DNA of 64,000 bases from an uncultured Clostridia bacterium (GCA_946407735.1 CAMJPL010000006.1:1-64000); one strand, 5' to 3'. Shown: positions 18,752 through 28,629, counted from the first letter of the stretch. A program made the numbers and translations. The notes: a model not told the origin generated them from the letters alone.

Positions 18752-18832
18752 TGAGGGCTCCGCCCTCAGATACCCGCCGGGGCGCCTATGAAAAAGCGCT
18801 CCGGACCCTCAAAACTTTGCTAAAATAATAGA
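18752..18832. repeat. Second repeat family, copy 1
   Basis: Contains palindrome TGAGGGC-TCC-GCCCTCA, then TACCCGCCGGGGCGCC, then a GGGGCGC/GCGCTCC stem around a TATGAAAAA loop, ending AAAACTTTGCT. It is parallel in plan to the copy at 23372-23455. Both lie just upstream of a V-ATPase gene start. Confidence 0.6.
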
Positions 18833-18879
18833 TTCTGACACCCTATCCCGATAATCTTTACTTTTAAAAATAATTTGTA

Positions 18880-18953
18880 GCAAAGCTTTTGGGAAAAGGT
18901 TGGGGTTCGGGGAAGGGAAAACCCTTTTCTCGAAAAGGGTTTTCCCTTCCCCG
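18880..18953. repeat. Hairpin element copy 2
   Basis: Leader CAAAGCTTTTGGGAAAAGG and a long near-perfect stem at 18908-18953 (CGGGGAAGGG arm). The hairpin is 14 bases after the DUF362 stop. Confidence 0.85.
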
Positions 18954-18967
18954 AGAAATAATCACTC

Positions 18968-19921
18968 TCAGAGCGTTCTCCCGCCCACGAACGGCACGCA
19001 GTCGGCGGCGGCGTCTTTTGCGGTGATCTCATTCAGATCGTTGTCCATGTCGAGGATGACGTAATCGTCTGAGCCCATGCCCATCTCCTTCATGCAGGAG
19101 AGCTGGCGCAGGCCGTGACGGGTCTGCATGCGCTCGACCATGGCCGCGCGCTCGTCGTCCTTCATGCCGAAGATGATGTCGACGCAGGCCTTGTCTATCG
19201 ACAGGATGTCGAGCGAGCCGAGGATGCCCACGTCCGGGGTCACGACCGGAGCCGCGTCCACGCCGGCGCAGTCGCAGTCGACCGACATGTTGCGCATGAC
19301 GTTCACGTAGCAGATGTTTTTTCCGAAGAAATCTATGGTAGCCTTGGTGGACTCGGTAATGCGCTCCATGAGCTCGTCCTCGGCGATGGACCACGTGTTG
19401 TCGGAGCCCTCGCGGGTGTGGATCATCTTCTTGCCGATGCGGCCGTCGGCGCAGCCGATGCCGATGTTCTTGTTCGAGCCGCCGAAGCCGCCCATCGTGT
19501 GTCCCTTGAAGTGGGTCAGCACGACGAGGGAGTCGTAGCTCGTCATGTGCGAGCCGACGTACATCTCCTTCATCCACTTTCCGCCCCTGATCGGAAGGGC
19601 GGTCGTTCCGTCCTCGTCCATGATGTCGACGGGGCAGAAGTCCCAGCCGTTGATCTTGAGCGTCTCGCGGTGAGCCTCGGTCGTGTAGCGGCCGCCCTCA
19701 TAGTAGGTGTTGGTCTCGACGATGGCGGCGTCCTTCAGCTCCGGCTCGGAGGACATGAGATTTTTCACCCATTCGTGCGGGATGATGTTCGGCCCGTGAG
19801 GCTCGCCGGTGTGCAGCTTGACGCCGACCTTGCCGGAAATGTTCTCATTGACTTTCTCATAGATCTTTTTAAGCCCGGCGGCCGAAAGGTCACGGGTGAA
19901 ATAAACGATTGATCTGGACAT
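18968..19921 (-). CDS. DUF362 domain protein inserted in the V-ATPase operon
   Basis: A 317-residue cytoplasmic protein of the DUF362 family. Landmarks are KVGVKLHTGEPHGPNIIPHE near the N-terminus, THFKGHTMGGFGGSNKNIGI in the centre, and a late segment VDIIFGMKDDERA. Related proteins often carry ferredoxin domains, but no CxxCxxCxxxC cluster is visible here. The start at 19921 has AAGGAG upstream. It sits between atpB and atpD on the same strand and is bounded on both sides by hairpin elements. Function is unknown; a redox or iron-sulfur role is conjecture. Confidence 0.8.
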   Translation of the reverse strand: MSRSIVYFTRDLSAAGLKKIYEKVNENISGKVGVKLHTGEPHGPNIIPHEWVKNLMSSEPELKDAAIVETNTYYEGGRYTTEAHRETLKINGWDFCPVDIMDEDGTTALPIRGGKWMKEMYVGSHMTSYDSLVVLTHFKGHTMGGFGGSNKNIGIGCADGRIGKKMIHTREGSDNTWSIAEDELMERITESTKATIDFFGKNICYVNVMRNMSVDCDCAGVDAAPVVTPDVGILGSLDILSIDKACVDIIFGMKDDERAAMVERMQTRHGLRQLSCMKEMGMGSDDYVILDMDNDLNEITAKDAAADCVPFVGGRTL

Positions 19922-19958
19922 TTTATACGCTCCTTGTCGTATGCTGTAAAAAAGTATC

Positions 19959-20026
19959 AAAAGTCTTGAAAAGATAGGGGGTGCGGGGGAAAGGAAAACT
20001 TCTTCAGAAGTTTTCCTTTCCCCCGC
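19959..20026. repeat. Hairpin element copy 3
   Basis: Leader AAAAGTCTTGAAAAG and stem 19983-20026 (GCGGGGGAAAGG arm). The hairpin is 16 bases after the atpB stop. Confidence 0.85.
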
Positions 20027-20042
20027 GAATAAGCGGAGTTCG

Positions 20043-21458
20043 TTACCTCTCCGCCAGCTTCCGCCTCGGCGTGCCGTCGTCGTTGTACGGCCAGTATTTT
20101 TCGATCAGATCGGGCTTGATGCGCTTGAGCTCGGATTTCGGGAAGATCGTCAGCAGCTCCCAGCCGATGTCGAGGGTGCGCTCGATGGAGCGGTTCTCCT
20201 GGAAGCCCTGATTGATGTATTTTTCCTCGAACTCGTCGGCGAATTTCGCGTAGAGGCGGTCGATAGGCGTCAGAGCCGCCTCGCCGAGCACCACCATAAG
20301 TTCCTTCGCGTCCTTGCCGCGGGCGTAGTTGGCGAAGAGCTGGTTCATCGTGTTCTTGTGATCCTCGCGCGTCTTTCCGGCGCCGATGCCCTTGTCCTTG
20401 AGACGCGACAGCGACGGCAGGACGTCTATCGGCGGCATGAGATTCTTGCGGTAGAGCTCGCGTGAAAGGATGATCTGACCCTCGGTGATGTAGCCGGTAA
20501 GGTCGGGGATCGGGTGCGTCTTGTCGTCCTCGGGCATCGTAAGGATCGGGATCATCGTGATCGATCCCGGACGGCCCTTGATGCGCCCGGCGCGCTCGTA
20601 CATCGTCGCGAGGTCGGTGTAAAGATAGCCCGGGTAGCCGCGTCTCGACGGCACTTCCTTGCGGGCGGCCGACACCTCGCGCAGAGCCTCGGCGTAGTTC
20701 GTGATGTCGGTCATGATGACCAGAACGTGCATACCCTTCTCGAACGCCAGATACTCGGCGGCAGTCAGCGCCATTCTCGGCGTCTCGATGCGCTCGATGG
20801 CGGCGTCGGAGGCGAGGTTGATGAACAGCACGGTGCGGTCGATGGCTCCCGTCTTCTTGAAGTCGGAGATGAAGAAGTCGGCTTCCTCGAAGGTGATTCC
20901 GATGGCGGCGAATACGACGGCGAATTTAGTGTCCTCGTCGGTATTGATGACCTTCGCCTGACGCGCGATCTGCGCCGCCAGATTCGCGTGCGGCATACCC
21001 GAGCCGGAGAAGATGGGCAGCTTCTGCCCGCGCACGAGGGTGTTCAGCCCGTCGATGGCCGAGACGCCGGTCTGTATGAACTCGGACGGATAGTCGCGCG
21101 CGGCGGGGTTGATCGGCATGCCCTGAATGTCCATCATCTTGTCGGGCAGGATCCTCGGGCCGCCGTCGATAGGCTCACCCATGCCGTTGAATACGCGGCC
21201 GAGCATGTCCTCCGAGACGGCGAGCTGTATGCCGTGACCCATGAAGCGGACGCTCGACTGGGCGATGTTGATGCCCGAAGCGCTCTCGAACAGCTGGACC
21301 AGCACGTTCGAGCCGTTTATCTCGAGCACGCGGCAGCGCCTTACCGACCCGTCCGGCAGCTCTATCTCGCCGAGCTCGTCGTATTTCACGTTCTCGACGC
21401 GCCTGACCAGCATAAGCGGTCCGGCGACTTCCTCGATTGTTTTGTATTCTTTGATCAT
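20043..21458 (-). CDS. atpB: V-type ATP synthase subunit B
   Basis: Non-catalytic nucleotide-binding subunit of the A3B3 head. The 471-residue length is normal. Typical segments include [40 protein letters not shown] (the degenerate P-loop region of B subunits) and [22 protein letters not shown]. It lies directly downstream of atpA, with a reversed hairpin element in the gap ending 21 bases before the start codon, so translation initiation could be affected by that structure. Confidence 0.97.
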   Translation of the reverse strand: MIKEYKTIEEVAGPLMLVRRVENVKYDELGEIELPDGSVRRCRVLEINGSNVLVQLFESASGINIAQSSVRFMGHGIQLAVSEDMLGRVFNGMGEPIDGGPRILPDKMMDIQGMPINPAARDYPSEFIQTGVSAIDGLNTLVRGQKLPIFSGSGMPHANLAAQIARQAKVINTDEDTKFAVVFAAIGITFEEADFFISDFKKTGAIDRTVLFINLASDAAIERIETPRMALTAAEYLAFEKGMHVLVIMTDITNYAEALREVSAARKEVPSRRGYPGYLYTDLATMYERAGRIKGRPGSITMIPILTMPEDDKTHPIPDLTGYITEGQIILSRELYRKNLMPPIDVLPSLSRLKDKGIGAGKTREDHKNTMNQLFANYARGKDAKELMVVLGEAALTPIDRLYAKFADEFEEKYINQGFQENRSIERTLDIGWELLTIFPKSELKRIKPDLIEKYWPYNDDGTPRRKLAER

Positions 21459-21478
21459 TTTTTATTCAATTAATTGAC

Positions 21479-21551
21479 CGGGGAAGGGAAAACCCCTTCT
21501 GAAGAAGGGGTTTTCCCTTCCCCAGACCCTATCCTTTTCCCCAAGACTTTT
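21479..21551. repeat. Hairpin element copy 4 (reversed)
   Basis: Stem at 21480-21523 on the side of the atpB start. The leader (complement of AAAAGTCTTGGGGAAAAGG) lies toward atpA. Orientation is opposite to most copies. Confidence 0.85.
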
Positions 21552-21583
21552 TTACCAAAATATCAGGATGTCCGGACGTCTGA

Positions 21584-23341
21584 TCATTCGGCGGAGGCTA
21601 TCTCCCCGAATTCCTTCTCCATCCTCGCCTCGATCTCCGCGTAGTCCTTCTCGAAGTTCTTGCTCGACTTCGCGCGGCCGATCAGCTCTCTTACCGGCAT
21701 CGAGACGATGCTGTCGAGATCGCTTCCCGCCGACGCGGCGGCTCTCGCCTTTTCGCTCCATGAGAGGATCAGCTTCATCAGCGCGTACTGCTGCGGAAGG
21801 GCGGAATACGCGTCGTCGGCGTCGAAGGCATCCTGCTGCAGGAAGTCCTCGCGGATCGACCTCGCCGTCTCCATCGTGATGCGGTCGTCGGGGGACAGCG
21901 CGTCCTCGCCGACGAGCTTGACGATCTCCTCAAGCTCGGACTCGAGCTGCAGTATGCGAAGCGCCTCCGCCATCGCGTCGATCCATCCGTGACCTATCTC
22001 GGACAAAAACCACGGCTCGAGACGGTCCTTGTAAAGCGAATAGCTGCGCAGCCAGTTGATGGCGGGGAAATGGCGCTTGTAGGCGAGCGCCGAGTCGAGG
22101 CCCCAGAAGACCTTGACGATCCTGAGGGTCGCCTGCGTGACGGGCTCGGAGATATCGCCGCCCTGCGGCGAAACGGCGCCGATGGCGGTGAGCGATCCGG
22201 TGCGTCGGTCGGAGCCGGAGCAGATGACGGCGCCGGCGCGCTCGTAGAACTGCGCCAGACGCGAGGTGAGGTAGGCGGGATAGCCCTCCTCGCCGGGCAT
22301 CTCCTCAAGGCGTCCCGACATCTCGCGAAGGGCCTCGGCCCATCTCGACGTCGAGTCGGCGATGATGGCGACGTTGTAGCCCATGTCGCGGTAGAATTCG
22401 GCGATCGTTATGCCGGTGTAGACCGACGCCTCACGCGCCGCGACGGGCATGTCGGAGGTGTTGGCGATCAGCACCGTGCGCTTCATCAGCGAATAGCCGG
22501 AGCGCGGATCCTGCAGCGTCGGGAACTCGTTAAGGACGTCGGTCATCTCGTTGCCGCGCTCGCCGCAGCCGACGTATATGACGATGTCGACGTCGGACCA
22601 CTTCGCGAGCTGATGCTGGACGACCGTCTTGCCCGATCCGAACGGTCCGGGGACGCAGGCGGTGCCGCCCTTGGTTATCGGAAACATCGAGTCTATCGTC
22701 CGCTGGCCGGTGACCATGAGCTCGTTGGGAGGGAGCTTTTCTTTGTACGGCCTTGCGAAGCGGACCGGCCACTTCTGCATGAGGGTAAGGTCGGCGGTCT
22801 CGCCGGAGGCGGTTTTAAGATGTCCGATGACGTCGGTGACGGTGTAGTCGCCGGCCTTTATGTCGGCTATCGTACCCGACTGCTTCGGGGAGAGCATGAT
22901 CTTTATCTTTACGATCTCGGTCTCCTGCACCTCGCCGATGATGTCGCCGCCGGATACGCTGTCGCCCGGCTGAACTGTCGGGGTGAAGGTCCATTTCTTC
23001 TCCCTGTCGAGCGCCGGTACGTCGATGCCGCGCGGGATGTTCGGTCCGGCGAGATCGTACACCGACTGGAGCGGGCGCTGTATGCCGTCGTAGATGTTCG
23101 TCATCATGCCGGGGCCGAGCTCGACGGAAAGGGGAGCTCCGGTAGACTCGACGACGTCTCCGCGTCCGAGTCCGGCCGTCTCCTCATATACCTGTATCGA
23201 CGCGCGGTCTCCGTGCATCTCTATGATCTCTCCGATCAGACGCCGCTCGCCGACGCGGACGACGTCGAACATGTTCGCCTCGCGCATGCCCTCGGCGACG
23301 ACCAGCGGTCCGGAGACCTTCAGTATCTTGCCAGTGACCAT
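21584..23341 (-). CDS. atpA: V-type ATP synthase subunit A
   Basis: Catalytic ATP-hydrolysing or -synthesising subunit. The 585-residue length is normal. The P-loop is GPFGSGKTV (about residue 230), followed by [15 protein letters not shown]. The long A-specific insert lies before it ([20 protein letters not shown]). The later segments [20 protein letters not shown] and [12 protein letters not shown] are intact. It is transcribed after atpF. An odd 220-base spacer upstream holds a repeat of the second family. Confidence 0.97.
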   Translation of the reverse strand: MVTGKILKVSGPLVVAEGMREANMFDVVRVGERRLIGEIIEMHGDRASIQVYEETAGLGRGDVVESTGAPLSVELGPGMMTNIYDGIQRPLQSVYDLAGPNIPRGIDVPALDREKKWTFTPTVQPGDSVSGGDIIGEVQETEIVKIKIMLSPKQSGTIADIKAGDYTVTDVIGHLKTASGETADLTLMQKWPVRFARPYKEKLPPNELMVTGQRTIDSMFPITKGGTACVPGPFGSGKTVVQHQLAKWSDVDIVIYVGCGERGNEMTDVLNEFPTLQDPRSGYSLMKRTVLIANTSDMPVAAREASVYTGITIAEFYRDMGYNVAIIADSTSRWAEALREMSGRLEEMPGEEGYPAYLTSRLAQFYERAGAVICSGSDRRTGSLTAIGAVSPQGGDISEPVTQATLRIVKVFWGLDSALAYKRHFPAINWLRSYSLYKDRLEPWFLSEIGHGWIDAMAEALRILQLESELEEIVKLVGEDALSPDDRITMETARSIREDFLQQDAFDADDAYSALPQQYALMKLILSWSEKARAAASAGSDLDSIVSMPVRELIGRAKSSKNFEKDYAEIEARMEKEFGEIASAE

Positions 23342-23371
23342 ATATTTCGGTTCCTTTCATCAGGTTAAAAG

Positions 23372-23455
23372 GGTGCGATGGGGGCTTTGCCCCCATGACC
23401 CGGCAGGGGAGCATTTGAAAAACCTCCCCCGCGCCCCGCAAAGCTTTACCCAGAA
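23372..23455. repeat. Second repeat family, copy 2
   Basis: Palindrome ATGGGGGC-TTT-GCCCCCAT, then GACCCGGCAGGGGAGC, a GGGGAG/CTCCCC stem around CATTTGAAAAAC, and a GCAAAGCTTTACC end. It has the same modular plan as 18752-18832 with different but still paired stem bases. Confidence 0.6.
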
Positions 23456-23560
23456 GCTAAAGCAATGCCGCGAGGGGCGCAGATATGCTTTTGATTCATT
23501 TTCCGCCTGACGGTCATGAGCGCGGGTGAAAAAACGGCTGATGACCGGCGTCCGGCGCGT

Positions 23561-23890
23561 TCAGGTGATATCCGAGCCGACGGCCTTCTCGACGAGCTTG
23601 CGCAGACGCGCCGACGACCAGCCGGACGATCTGCTCCCCGTCGGGATCGGTATCACCGCCGGGAGCGGGGAAAAGCTGTATTTTTCAAGCGCGTCCGGGA
23701 TCTGCTCGGCGTATTTCTCGTCGATGAAGACGACGGCGCAGCCGGAGGCGCACTGATCAAGGCGCTCTCTCGCCTCGTCCGCCGTCGAGCAGTCGAGCAC
23801 GTCGAAGCCGACGGCCATGAAGCCTATCACCGAGTCGATCTCGCCTATGACGGCGATCCTTGTCGGGCGGGCCGATTCGTTTTCTGTCAT
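23561..23890 (-). CDS. atpF: V-type ATP synthase subunit F
   Basis: Small rotor-associated subunit that regulates the ATPase by contacting subunit D. About 109 residues with the family opening RIAVIGEIDSVIGFMAVGFD and the central CAVVFIDEKYAEQIPDALEK. The start at 23890 is preferred because GGGAGGG precedes it; the frame's earlier ATG lies within the end of atpC. Its position between C and A is the standard order. Confidence 0.92.
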   Translation of the reverse strand: MTENESARPTRIAVIGEIDSVIGFMAVGFDVLDCSTADEARERLDQCASGCAVVFIDEKYAEQIPDALEKYSFSPLPAVIPIPTGSRSSGWSSARLRKLVEKAVGSDIT

Positions 23891-23904
23891 GTAAAACCCT
23901 CCCG

Positions 23905-24885
23905 TCAGCGCCACCACTCGCGCAAATGCGAGCGCAGGGAGCGCGGATCCTCGCCAGAAGCCTTCCCGGCGAGGATTATGCGGAGATTCTTCACCTCATA
24001 CTCGGCGTTCGTGAGATAGGCGGCCGGGATCTCGGGACCGTAGGCGATATAGCGCGTTCCGGCGAAAAGTCCGAGATAGCATTCGTCGCAGGCCTTTTCG
24101 ATCGACTCGAAGCCGTCGTCGGCGACCGCCGCCTCGGCGACCGAAAGATATCCCTCGGCGCGCAGAAGGCTCCACAGCGCCCCCTCGCCTTCGAGAGACG
24201 AAAACTTCGAGGGATCGACGCTGCCGCCCTTTATCATGGCCGACGTCATCAGGCGCCCGCCGCCGAGACGAATCACGCGCAGGGCGGTAACGATGTTGCA
24301 GAGGTCGATTCTGCGCCTGACCGCATTTTTAAGCACGTCGAGCCCGCTTTCTTCCGCCTTCGCCAGCATGTCGGCAAAGCAGGCGGCGTCGAGGATGATG
24401 TCTATCGCCTTCGGGTCGCGGCTTTTCGCGTACGACGCGGACGCCTCGGGAGCGGCGGCGGCCATCTTTTCGGGAAGGCAGGAGAAATCCCCGCTCTCCG
24501 CCGCCTCATAGACCTTCAGCGGATCGACCGACGCGAAGCCGTACATGCCGGACAGCGTGTCCTTTGCCGAGCGGCCGCGGATGAAGCATTTCAGCGCGTA
24601 TTTGACGTTGTGGCAGTCGTAGGGATAGCGGAGCACGTCGAAGGCGTCGTCGCCGCCGGACATCTCATCCACCTCGCCGAAGGCGCGCGAAAGCGCCGTC
24701 TCAAGCGCCTCGTCGGCGCTCTGACCGCCGTATTTTTCGGTTATCTCCCGCTTTACCTCGTCCGTCGAGCGGGCGTCGCAGAGACGCAGGCTGCCGTCGC
24801 GGCCGAGCATCGAGTTCTCGAGGGCTCTGACACGCGCCGTGGCGTACAGATATCTCTCGGCCCTTTTGTCAGCGCCCTGTTTCAT
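23905..24885 (-). CDS. atpC: V-type ATP synthase subunit C
   Basis: A 326-residue adaptor that joins the central stalk to the membrane ring (V-type C/AC39 family). The opening YLYATARVRALENSMLGRD is diagnostic, followed by helical repeats and the typical DVLRYPYDCHNVKYALKCF segment. The start overlaps the atpE stop by 4 bases, so translation is coupled. Confidence 0.93.
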   Translation of the reverse strand: MKQGADKRAERYLYATARVRALENSMLGRDGSLRLCDARSTDEVKREITEKYGGQSADEALETALSRAFGEVDEMSGGDDAFDVLRYPYDCHNVKYALKCFIRGRSAKDTLSGMYGFASVDPLKVYEAAESGDFSCLPEKMAAAAPEASASYAKSRDPKAIDIILDAACFADMLAKAEESGLDVLKNAVRRRIDLCNIVTALRVIRLGGGRLMTSAMIKGGSVDPSKFSSLEGEGALWSLLRAEGYLSVAEAAVADDGFESIEKACDECYLGLFAGTRYIAYGPEIPAAYLTNAEYEVKNLRIILAGKASGEDPRSLRSHLREWWR

Positions 24886-25526
24886 TTCCGATCCTCAAAA
24901 AGCAGAGCGGCCGCTCCGGCTTCAAGCTCGGGACGGTATTCGGATATGAGCGCGGCGACGGTGCAGTCGGTGGACACGCTGCCGCAGCGGAGGACGAAGC
25001 CGTTTTTTATAGATCCGTCAGGCGTCACGACGACGCGCTTGCCGGCTCTCGCCGACGCGGAAGCGACGGCCGCCTCGATCTCGGAGGCGTATTTCATGTC
25101 GGCCTCAGCCAGAAGGAGCTCGTAGTCCTCGGCGGGGACGAAATCCTCGTCCTCCTCGCCGGCGGCGGCTTCTCTCGCGGCGTTGTCCGTCACGGCTCTG
25201 ACCGCGAGCGAGCAGAGGAAGCCGGAATATCCCTCGGCCGCCGGCAGGGCGGACGAGGCCTCGGCGAACGCGGCGTCGAGCAGGCGGTTCTTCTCCTCGA
25301 GTATCATGTTGCGCCGGACGTTTCCGGATGATGACTCGACGCGCGAGAGCATGGCGTCGCACTCGATCTGTGCCGATGCGCGGGCCTTTTCGCGGATTTC
25401 GTCGGCCCTGCGCCGGTATTCGGCGCTGAGACGATCGGTCTCCTCCTTCCCGGCGGCGAGGATCGAGTCGGCTTCGGCCTTCGCGTCGGACAGTATGCGC
25501 CCGGTGATCTTTTCTATTCCTTCCAT
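24882..25526 (-). CDS. atpE: V-type ATP synthase subunit E
   Basis: A 214-residue peripheral stalk subunit. A long N-terminal coiled coil (ILSDAKAEADSILAAGKEET onward) precedes a globular C-terminus with VVTPDGSIKNGFVLRCGSVS, the conserved E-subunit end. It pairs with subunit H/G as the stator. It is separated from atpK by a hairpin element. Confidence 0.92.
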   Translation of the reverse strand: MEGIEKITGRILSDAKAEADSILAAGKEETDRLSAEYRRRADEIREKARASAQIECDAMLSRVESSSGNVRRNMILEEKNRLLDAAFAEASSALPAAEGYSGFLCSLAVRAVTDNAAREAAAGEEDEDFVPAEDYELLLAEADMKYASEIEAAVASASARAGKRVVVTPDGSIKNGFVLRCGSVSTDCTVAALISEYRPELEAGAAALLFEDRK

Positions 25527-25559
25527 GCGAAAATCACAATGAAAAAATTCGTTAAGTAC

Positions 25560-25639
25560 AAAAGTTCTTGGGAAAAGGGTTGGGGGTCCGGGGGAAGGGG
25601 AAGACCCTTCTTACAAGAAGGGTCTTCCCCTTCCCCCGG
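25560..25639. repeat. Hairpin element copy 5
   Basis: Leader AAAAGTTCTTGGGAAAAGGG and a 25-bp stem (25588-25639, loop ACA). The hairpin is 18 bases after the atpK stop. Confidence 0.85.
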
Positions 25640-25657
25640 TATAATCAAAGTAGTATA

Positions 25658-26164
25658 TTACACCTTCATGAAAGCGATCATGAGCAGCGAGACGAGCAGC
25701 GCGAAGATGGCGTAGGTCTCGACGAGGGCGGCGGAGGTGATGGCCTTACCGATCTCGTTCTTCTGCTTGGCTATCAGCGAGACGCCGGTGACGGCGACCT
25801 TGGCCTGATGGATGGCGGAGAAGTATCCGACGATGGCTATCGGCATGGCGGCGACGAGAAGGAAGCCGCCCTGAGCGAGAGTGAGGTCGACGGGAGTGCC
25901 GAGGGTGCCGATCTTGAACATGATGAAGAAGGCGGTGATCATGCCGTAGATGCCCTGAGTGCCGGGAAGCGCCTGAAGGATGAGCATCTTACCGAACTGC
26001 GTCGGATCCTCCGACAGCAGGCCGGAGGCCGCCTGACCCACCATGCCTACGCCTTTGGCGGAGCCCATGCCGCCGAGAGCGGTGGCGAGGAAGGCGCCGA
26101 GGATGGCCAGATTGTATCCGCTGAATATGGTCGAGAGAAGCTGGGTGAAGTTTTCGAATTCCAT
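25658..26164 (-). CDS. atpK: V-type ATP synthase subunit K (rotor ring), Na+-type signature
   Basis: A 168-residue proteolipid forming the membrane rotor ring, with two fused helical hairpins (four helices). The ion site is visible: Leu66, Thr69 and Gln70 in LPGTQ, Gln120 in SAIHQ, and Glu149 in LVETYAIF. These match the Na+ ligands described for Enterococcus hirae NtpK (L61, T64, Q65, Q110, E139) with consistent offsets of 5 and then 10. This predicts Na+ rather than H+ coupling. Only the second hairpin carries the carboxylate, as in NtpK. Confidence 0.93.
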   Translation of the reverse strand: MEFENFTQLLSTIFSGYNLAILGAFLATALGGMGSAKGVGMVGQAASGLLSEDPTQFGKMLILQALPGTQGIYGMITAFFIMFKIGTLGTPVDLTLAQGGFLLVAAMPIAIVGYFSAIHQAKVAVTGVSLIAKQKNEIGKAITSAALVETYAIFALLVSLLMIAFMKV

Positions 26165-26241
26165 GATGATCCTCCGGGAATTAGAGGTAGATTATTTTGT
26201 TGACTTGTAAAACGCATGACGGGGCGCGTTTTCGCCCGGCG

Positions 26242-28248
26242 TCATTCCTTTATCACCGTGTATTTCGCCGAGGGCGATACCGGATTGAACGGCTTTCCGC
26301 CGTCCTGATAGAATTTGCCGAAGAACTCGATGTACTGCAGACGCGAGTCGTGGACGAAGGTGCCGAGCAGGTTGATCACCAGATTGATCAGATGCCCGAG
26401 CGGCACTATCAGAAGGAGCATTATCCATCCGAGGACGGTGTTGCCGCCCATAGTGGCGAAGATGTTGACGACCTGGGCGATGACCGCCGAGGCGAGGCCG
26501 AGAGCCATGATGCGCGAGTAGGAGAGCAGGTCGGAGACGTAGCTCACCGTGTCGTAAAGGCTCATGACGCCCTTGAGCAGCTTCATGACGGGATTCTTCT
26601 CGGCCCTGCCCTGCGTCAGTATCAGCAGGGCGATTCCGGCGATGAAGACCCATTTCCCTATGCCGGACGGTATCCCTATCATGTCTCCGGCGGCGAAGAG
26701 GGCTATACCGATGAAGAAGACATACCACGGCACCACGTCGAGGATGCCGTCGAGCAGGCGGCCCTCCTTCGCGGCGATGTAGATGCGTATGCCCATGCCG
26801 GTGAAGAGATGCAGCACGCCGATTCCGAGCGAAACGCCGAGGAACATCAGCGGCTCGCTGACGATGTCGAACCACAGAGCCGTCTTTCCGATGTCTGCGC
26901 CGAAGAAGTTCTTCATCAGCTGCACCGGCAGGTCGCCGAAGTAGGAGCCGAAAACGATCCCCCACAGCGCGCTCGACACGCCGCATATGCAGAATAGCTT
27001 GACGAGGTTCTTCACGCCCGGCGAGAGATTCAGCTTTTTCAGCGCGACAGCGCAGAGCGCCGTCATGGCCGCTCCGTAGACGAAGTCGCCGAGCATAAGG
27101 CCGAAGATTATGAAGAAGAACACCGACATGACGGCCGTCGGGTCGAAGCTGCCGTAGGCCGGAAGCGAATACAGCCCGATCACCGACTCGAACGGCGAGA
27201 AGATCGGCTTGTTCCGGAGCAGCACCGGCACATCGTCGCCTTCGGCGGGATCGGTCAGCTCGTACCATATGCCGGGATCCCTGTCGAGCTCAGCTTTAAG
27301 CGCCGGTACGGCGAGATAGGGCACCCACGCCGTGACGATGCAGGTCGACGCCGTCTTCGTGACGAGCTTCTCGCTCTCGCACTGGGCCTCGCGGGTCATC
27401 GCGGCGTCGTAGGCGATCTCGAGCTCGCGGCAGCGGGAGGCGAGGGCGGCGTATCTTTCGTTTATGCTCTCGAGCTCGGCTCCGAGCGCCTCGTCCGCGG
27501 CGCCGATGCGGCTCATTATGTCGGAGGCGAGATTGCCCTTTCCGCTTTCGCACACCGAGCGGAAATCGGCCCGGGTAAAGCCGCGCCGCGTCAGCGCGTC
27601 ATGCGCCGCACCGGCGGAGCCCTTCATCGTGAGCACGGCGACGTACTCGCCCGACGGATCTGACGACACCCGGATGAGCTCGAACTCGCTCTCCTCGGCG
27701 CGTATCTGCGCGGCGGTCTCGTCGATGTCGGTCTGCGGCGGCAGGACGCCGAACATGAGCTCGGTGAGTGCCGTCCCCGGCGTGTCGAGCGGTATGTCGC
27801 AGTCAAGCCAGGGGCGCAGGGCCTCCTTTTGCTGGGAGAGGCGCGTCCTCTCGGCCGTTATCTCGGCCGAGCGCTGTTTTTGCGCCGCGTACTCATCGGC
27901 GAGCCTTACCGCCTCCATGTAGCCGTCGGAGTCGGTGTCGAGCATGCCGCGGGTTATCTCGGACGGGCTGCCGAAAAGCCCGGTCCTGTCGGTGCGGAAT
28001 TTCCCGAGACCGGAGATCGCCGCGGCGAGCCTCGCCGCCTCTCCGGCTCTCTTCGCCCGCTCGGCCTCGCAGCCGGGAGCTTCGTCCGGCGGCAGGGCTT
28101 CGGCGGCTTTGGCGGGATCTTCATCCTCCGCGCCGCTGTCCGTTCTGATTATCTCGGCGCATCTCAGCCACGTCAGCTTTTTCACTATGTCGGAAGCCTC
28201 GCCCGACGCCGAGACGAGCGACAGCTTCATCATGCGGCTTACCGACAT
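26242..28248 (-). CDS. atpI: V-type ATP synthase subunit I
   Basis: The membrane stator subunit (a/I), 668 residues. It has a large cytoplasmic N-terminal half with coiled coils (about 1-340) and a C-terminal half with seven to eight membrane helices. Conserved segments include ELTDPAEGDDVPVLLRNKPI, PFESVIGLYSLPAYGSFDPT and the ion half-channel helix with SYSRIMALGLASAVIAQVVN (Arg conserved). The ATG at 28248 overlaps the upstream gene by 10 bases and matches the family start; the longer frame reads through the H subunit in another phase. Confidence 0.95.
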   Translation of the reverse strand: MSVSRMMKLSLVSASGEASDIVKKLTWLRCAEIIRTDSGAEDEDPAKAAEALPPDEAPGCEAERAKRAGEAARLAAAISGLGKFRTDRTGLFGSPSEITRGMLDTDSDGYMEAVRLADEYAAQKQRSAEITAERTRLSQQKEALRPWLDCDIPLDTPGTALTELMFGVLPPQTDIDETAAQIRAEESEFELIRVSSDPSGEYVAVLTMKGSAGAAHDALTRRGFTRADFRSVCESGKGNLASDIMSRIGAADEALGAELESINERYAALASRCRELEIAYDAAMTREAQCESEKLVTKTASTCIVTAWVPYLAVPALKAELDRDPGIWYELTDPAEGDDVPVLLRNKPIFSPFESVIGLYSLPAYGSFDPTAVMSVFFFIIFGLMLGDFVYGAAMTALCAVALKKLNLSPGVKNLVKLFCICGVSSALWGIVFGSYFGDLPVQLMKNFFGADIGKTALWFDIVSEPLMFLGVSLGIGVLHLFTGMGIRIYIAAKEGRLLDGILDVVPWYVFFIGIALFAAGDMIGIPSGIGKWVFIAGIALLILTQGRAEKNPVMKLLKGVMSLYDTVSYVSDLLSYSRIMALGLASAVIAQVVNIFATMGGNTVLGWIMLLLIVPLGHLINLVINLLGTFVHDSRLQYIEFFGKFYQDGGKPFNPVSPSAKYTVIKE

Positions 28249-28559
28249 CTCGCCATGATCTCCCCGGCTATGTATTTCGCCGCGTCGGCGGTGCGTTTTC
28301 CGGCGGCTTCGGCGAGAGCCGTGATGTCGTCGGAGGCCGAGGCGCGCATATCGCGCCTCATGGCGTCCGCCTTTGCGGCCGTCTGAGCTATCATGCGCTC
28401 TCTCGCCCTCGCCGAGGCGGAGACGGCTTCCTCGCACATCCGCCTGCCCTCAGCTTCGGCGTCGGATCTCTCACGGCGCGCCTGCGCCTGAGCTCCGGCT
28501 TTCAGCTCAAGGGCCTCCTTTTCGGCGGCTTTGATTTTTTCAAGTATTTCAGATTGCAT
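28239..28559 (-). CDS. atpH: V-type ATP synthase subunit H/G (peripheral stalk)
   Basis: A 106-residue, highly charged, fully helical protein (coiled coil from EILEKIKAAEKEALELKAGA to the end) of the V-type G/H class, partner of subunit E in the stator. It opens the operon and overlaps atpI by 10 bases. The consensus promoter at 28630-28658 lies about 70 bases upstream. Confidence 0.85.
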   Translation of the reverse strand: MQSEILEKIKAAEKEALELKAGAQAQARRERSDAEAEGRRMCEEAVSASARARERMIAQTAAKADAMRRDMRASASDDITALAEAAGKRTADAAKYIAGEIMARCR

Positions 28560-28629
28560 TTATCCACCCTGGGTCAGCCCGCGCCCCGAAGCGTACCGCT
28601 CCGCCGCGCGGACATAAATATACCCGAAT

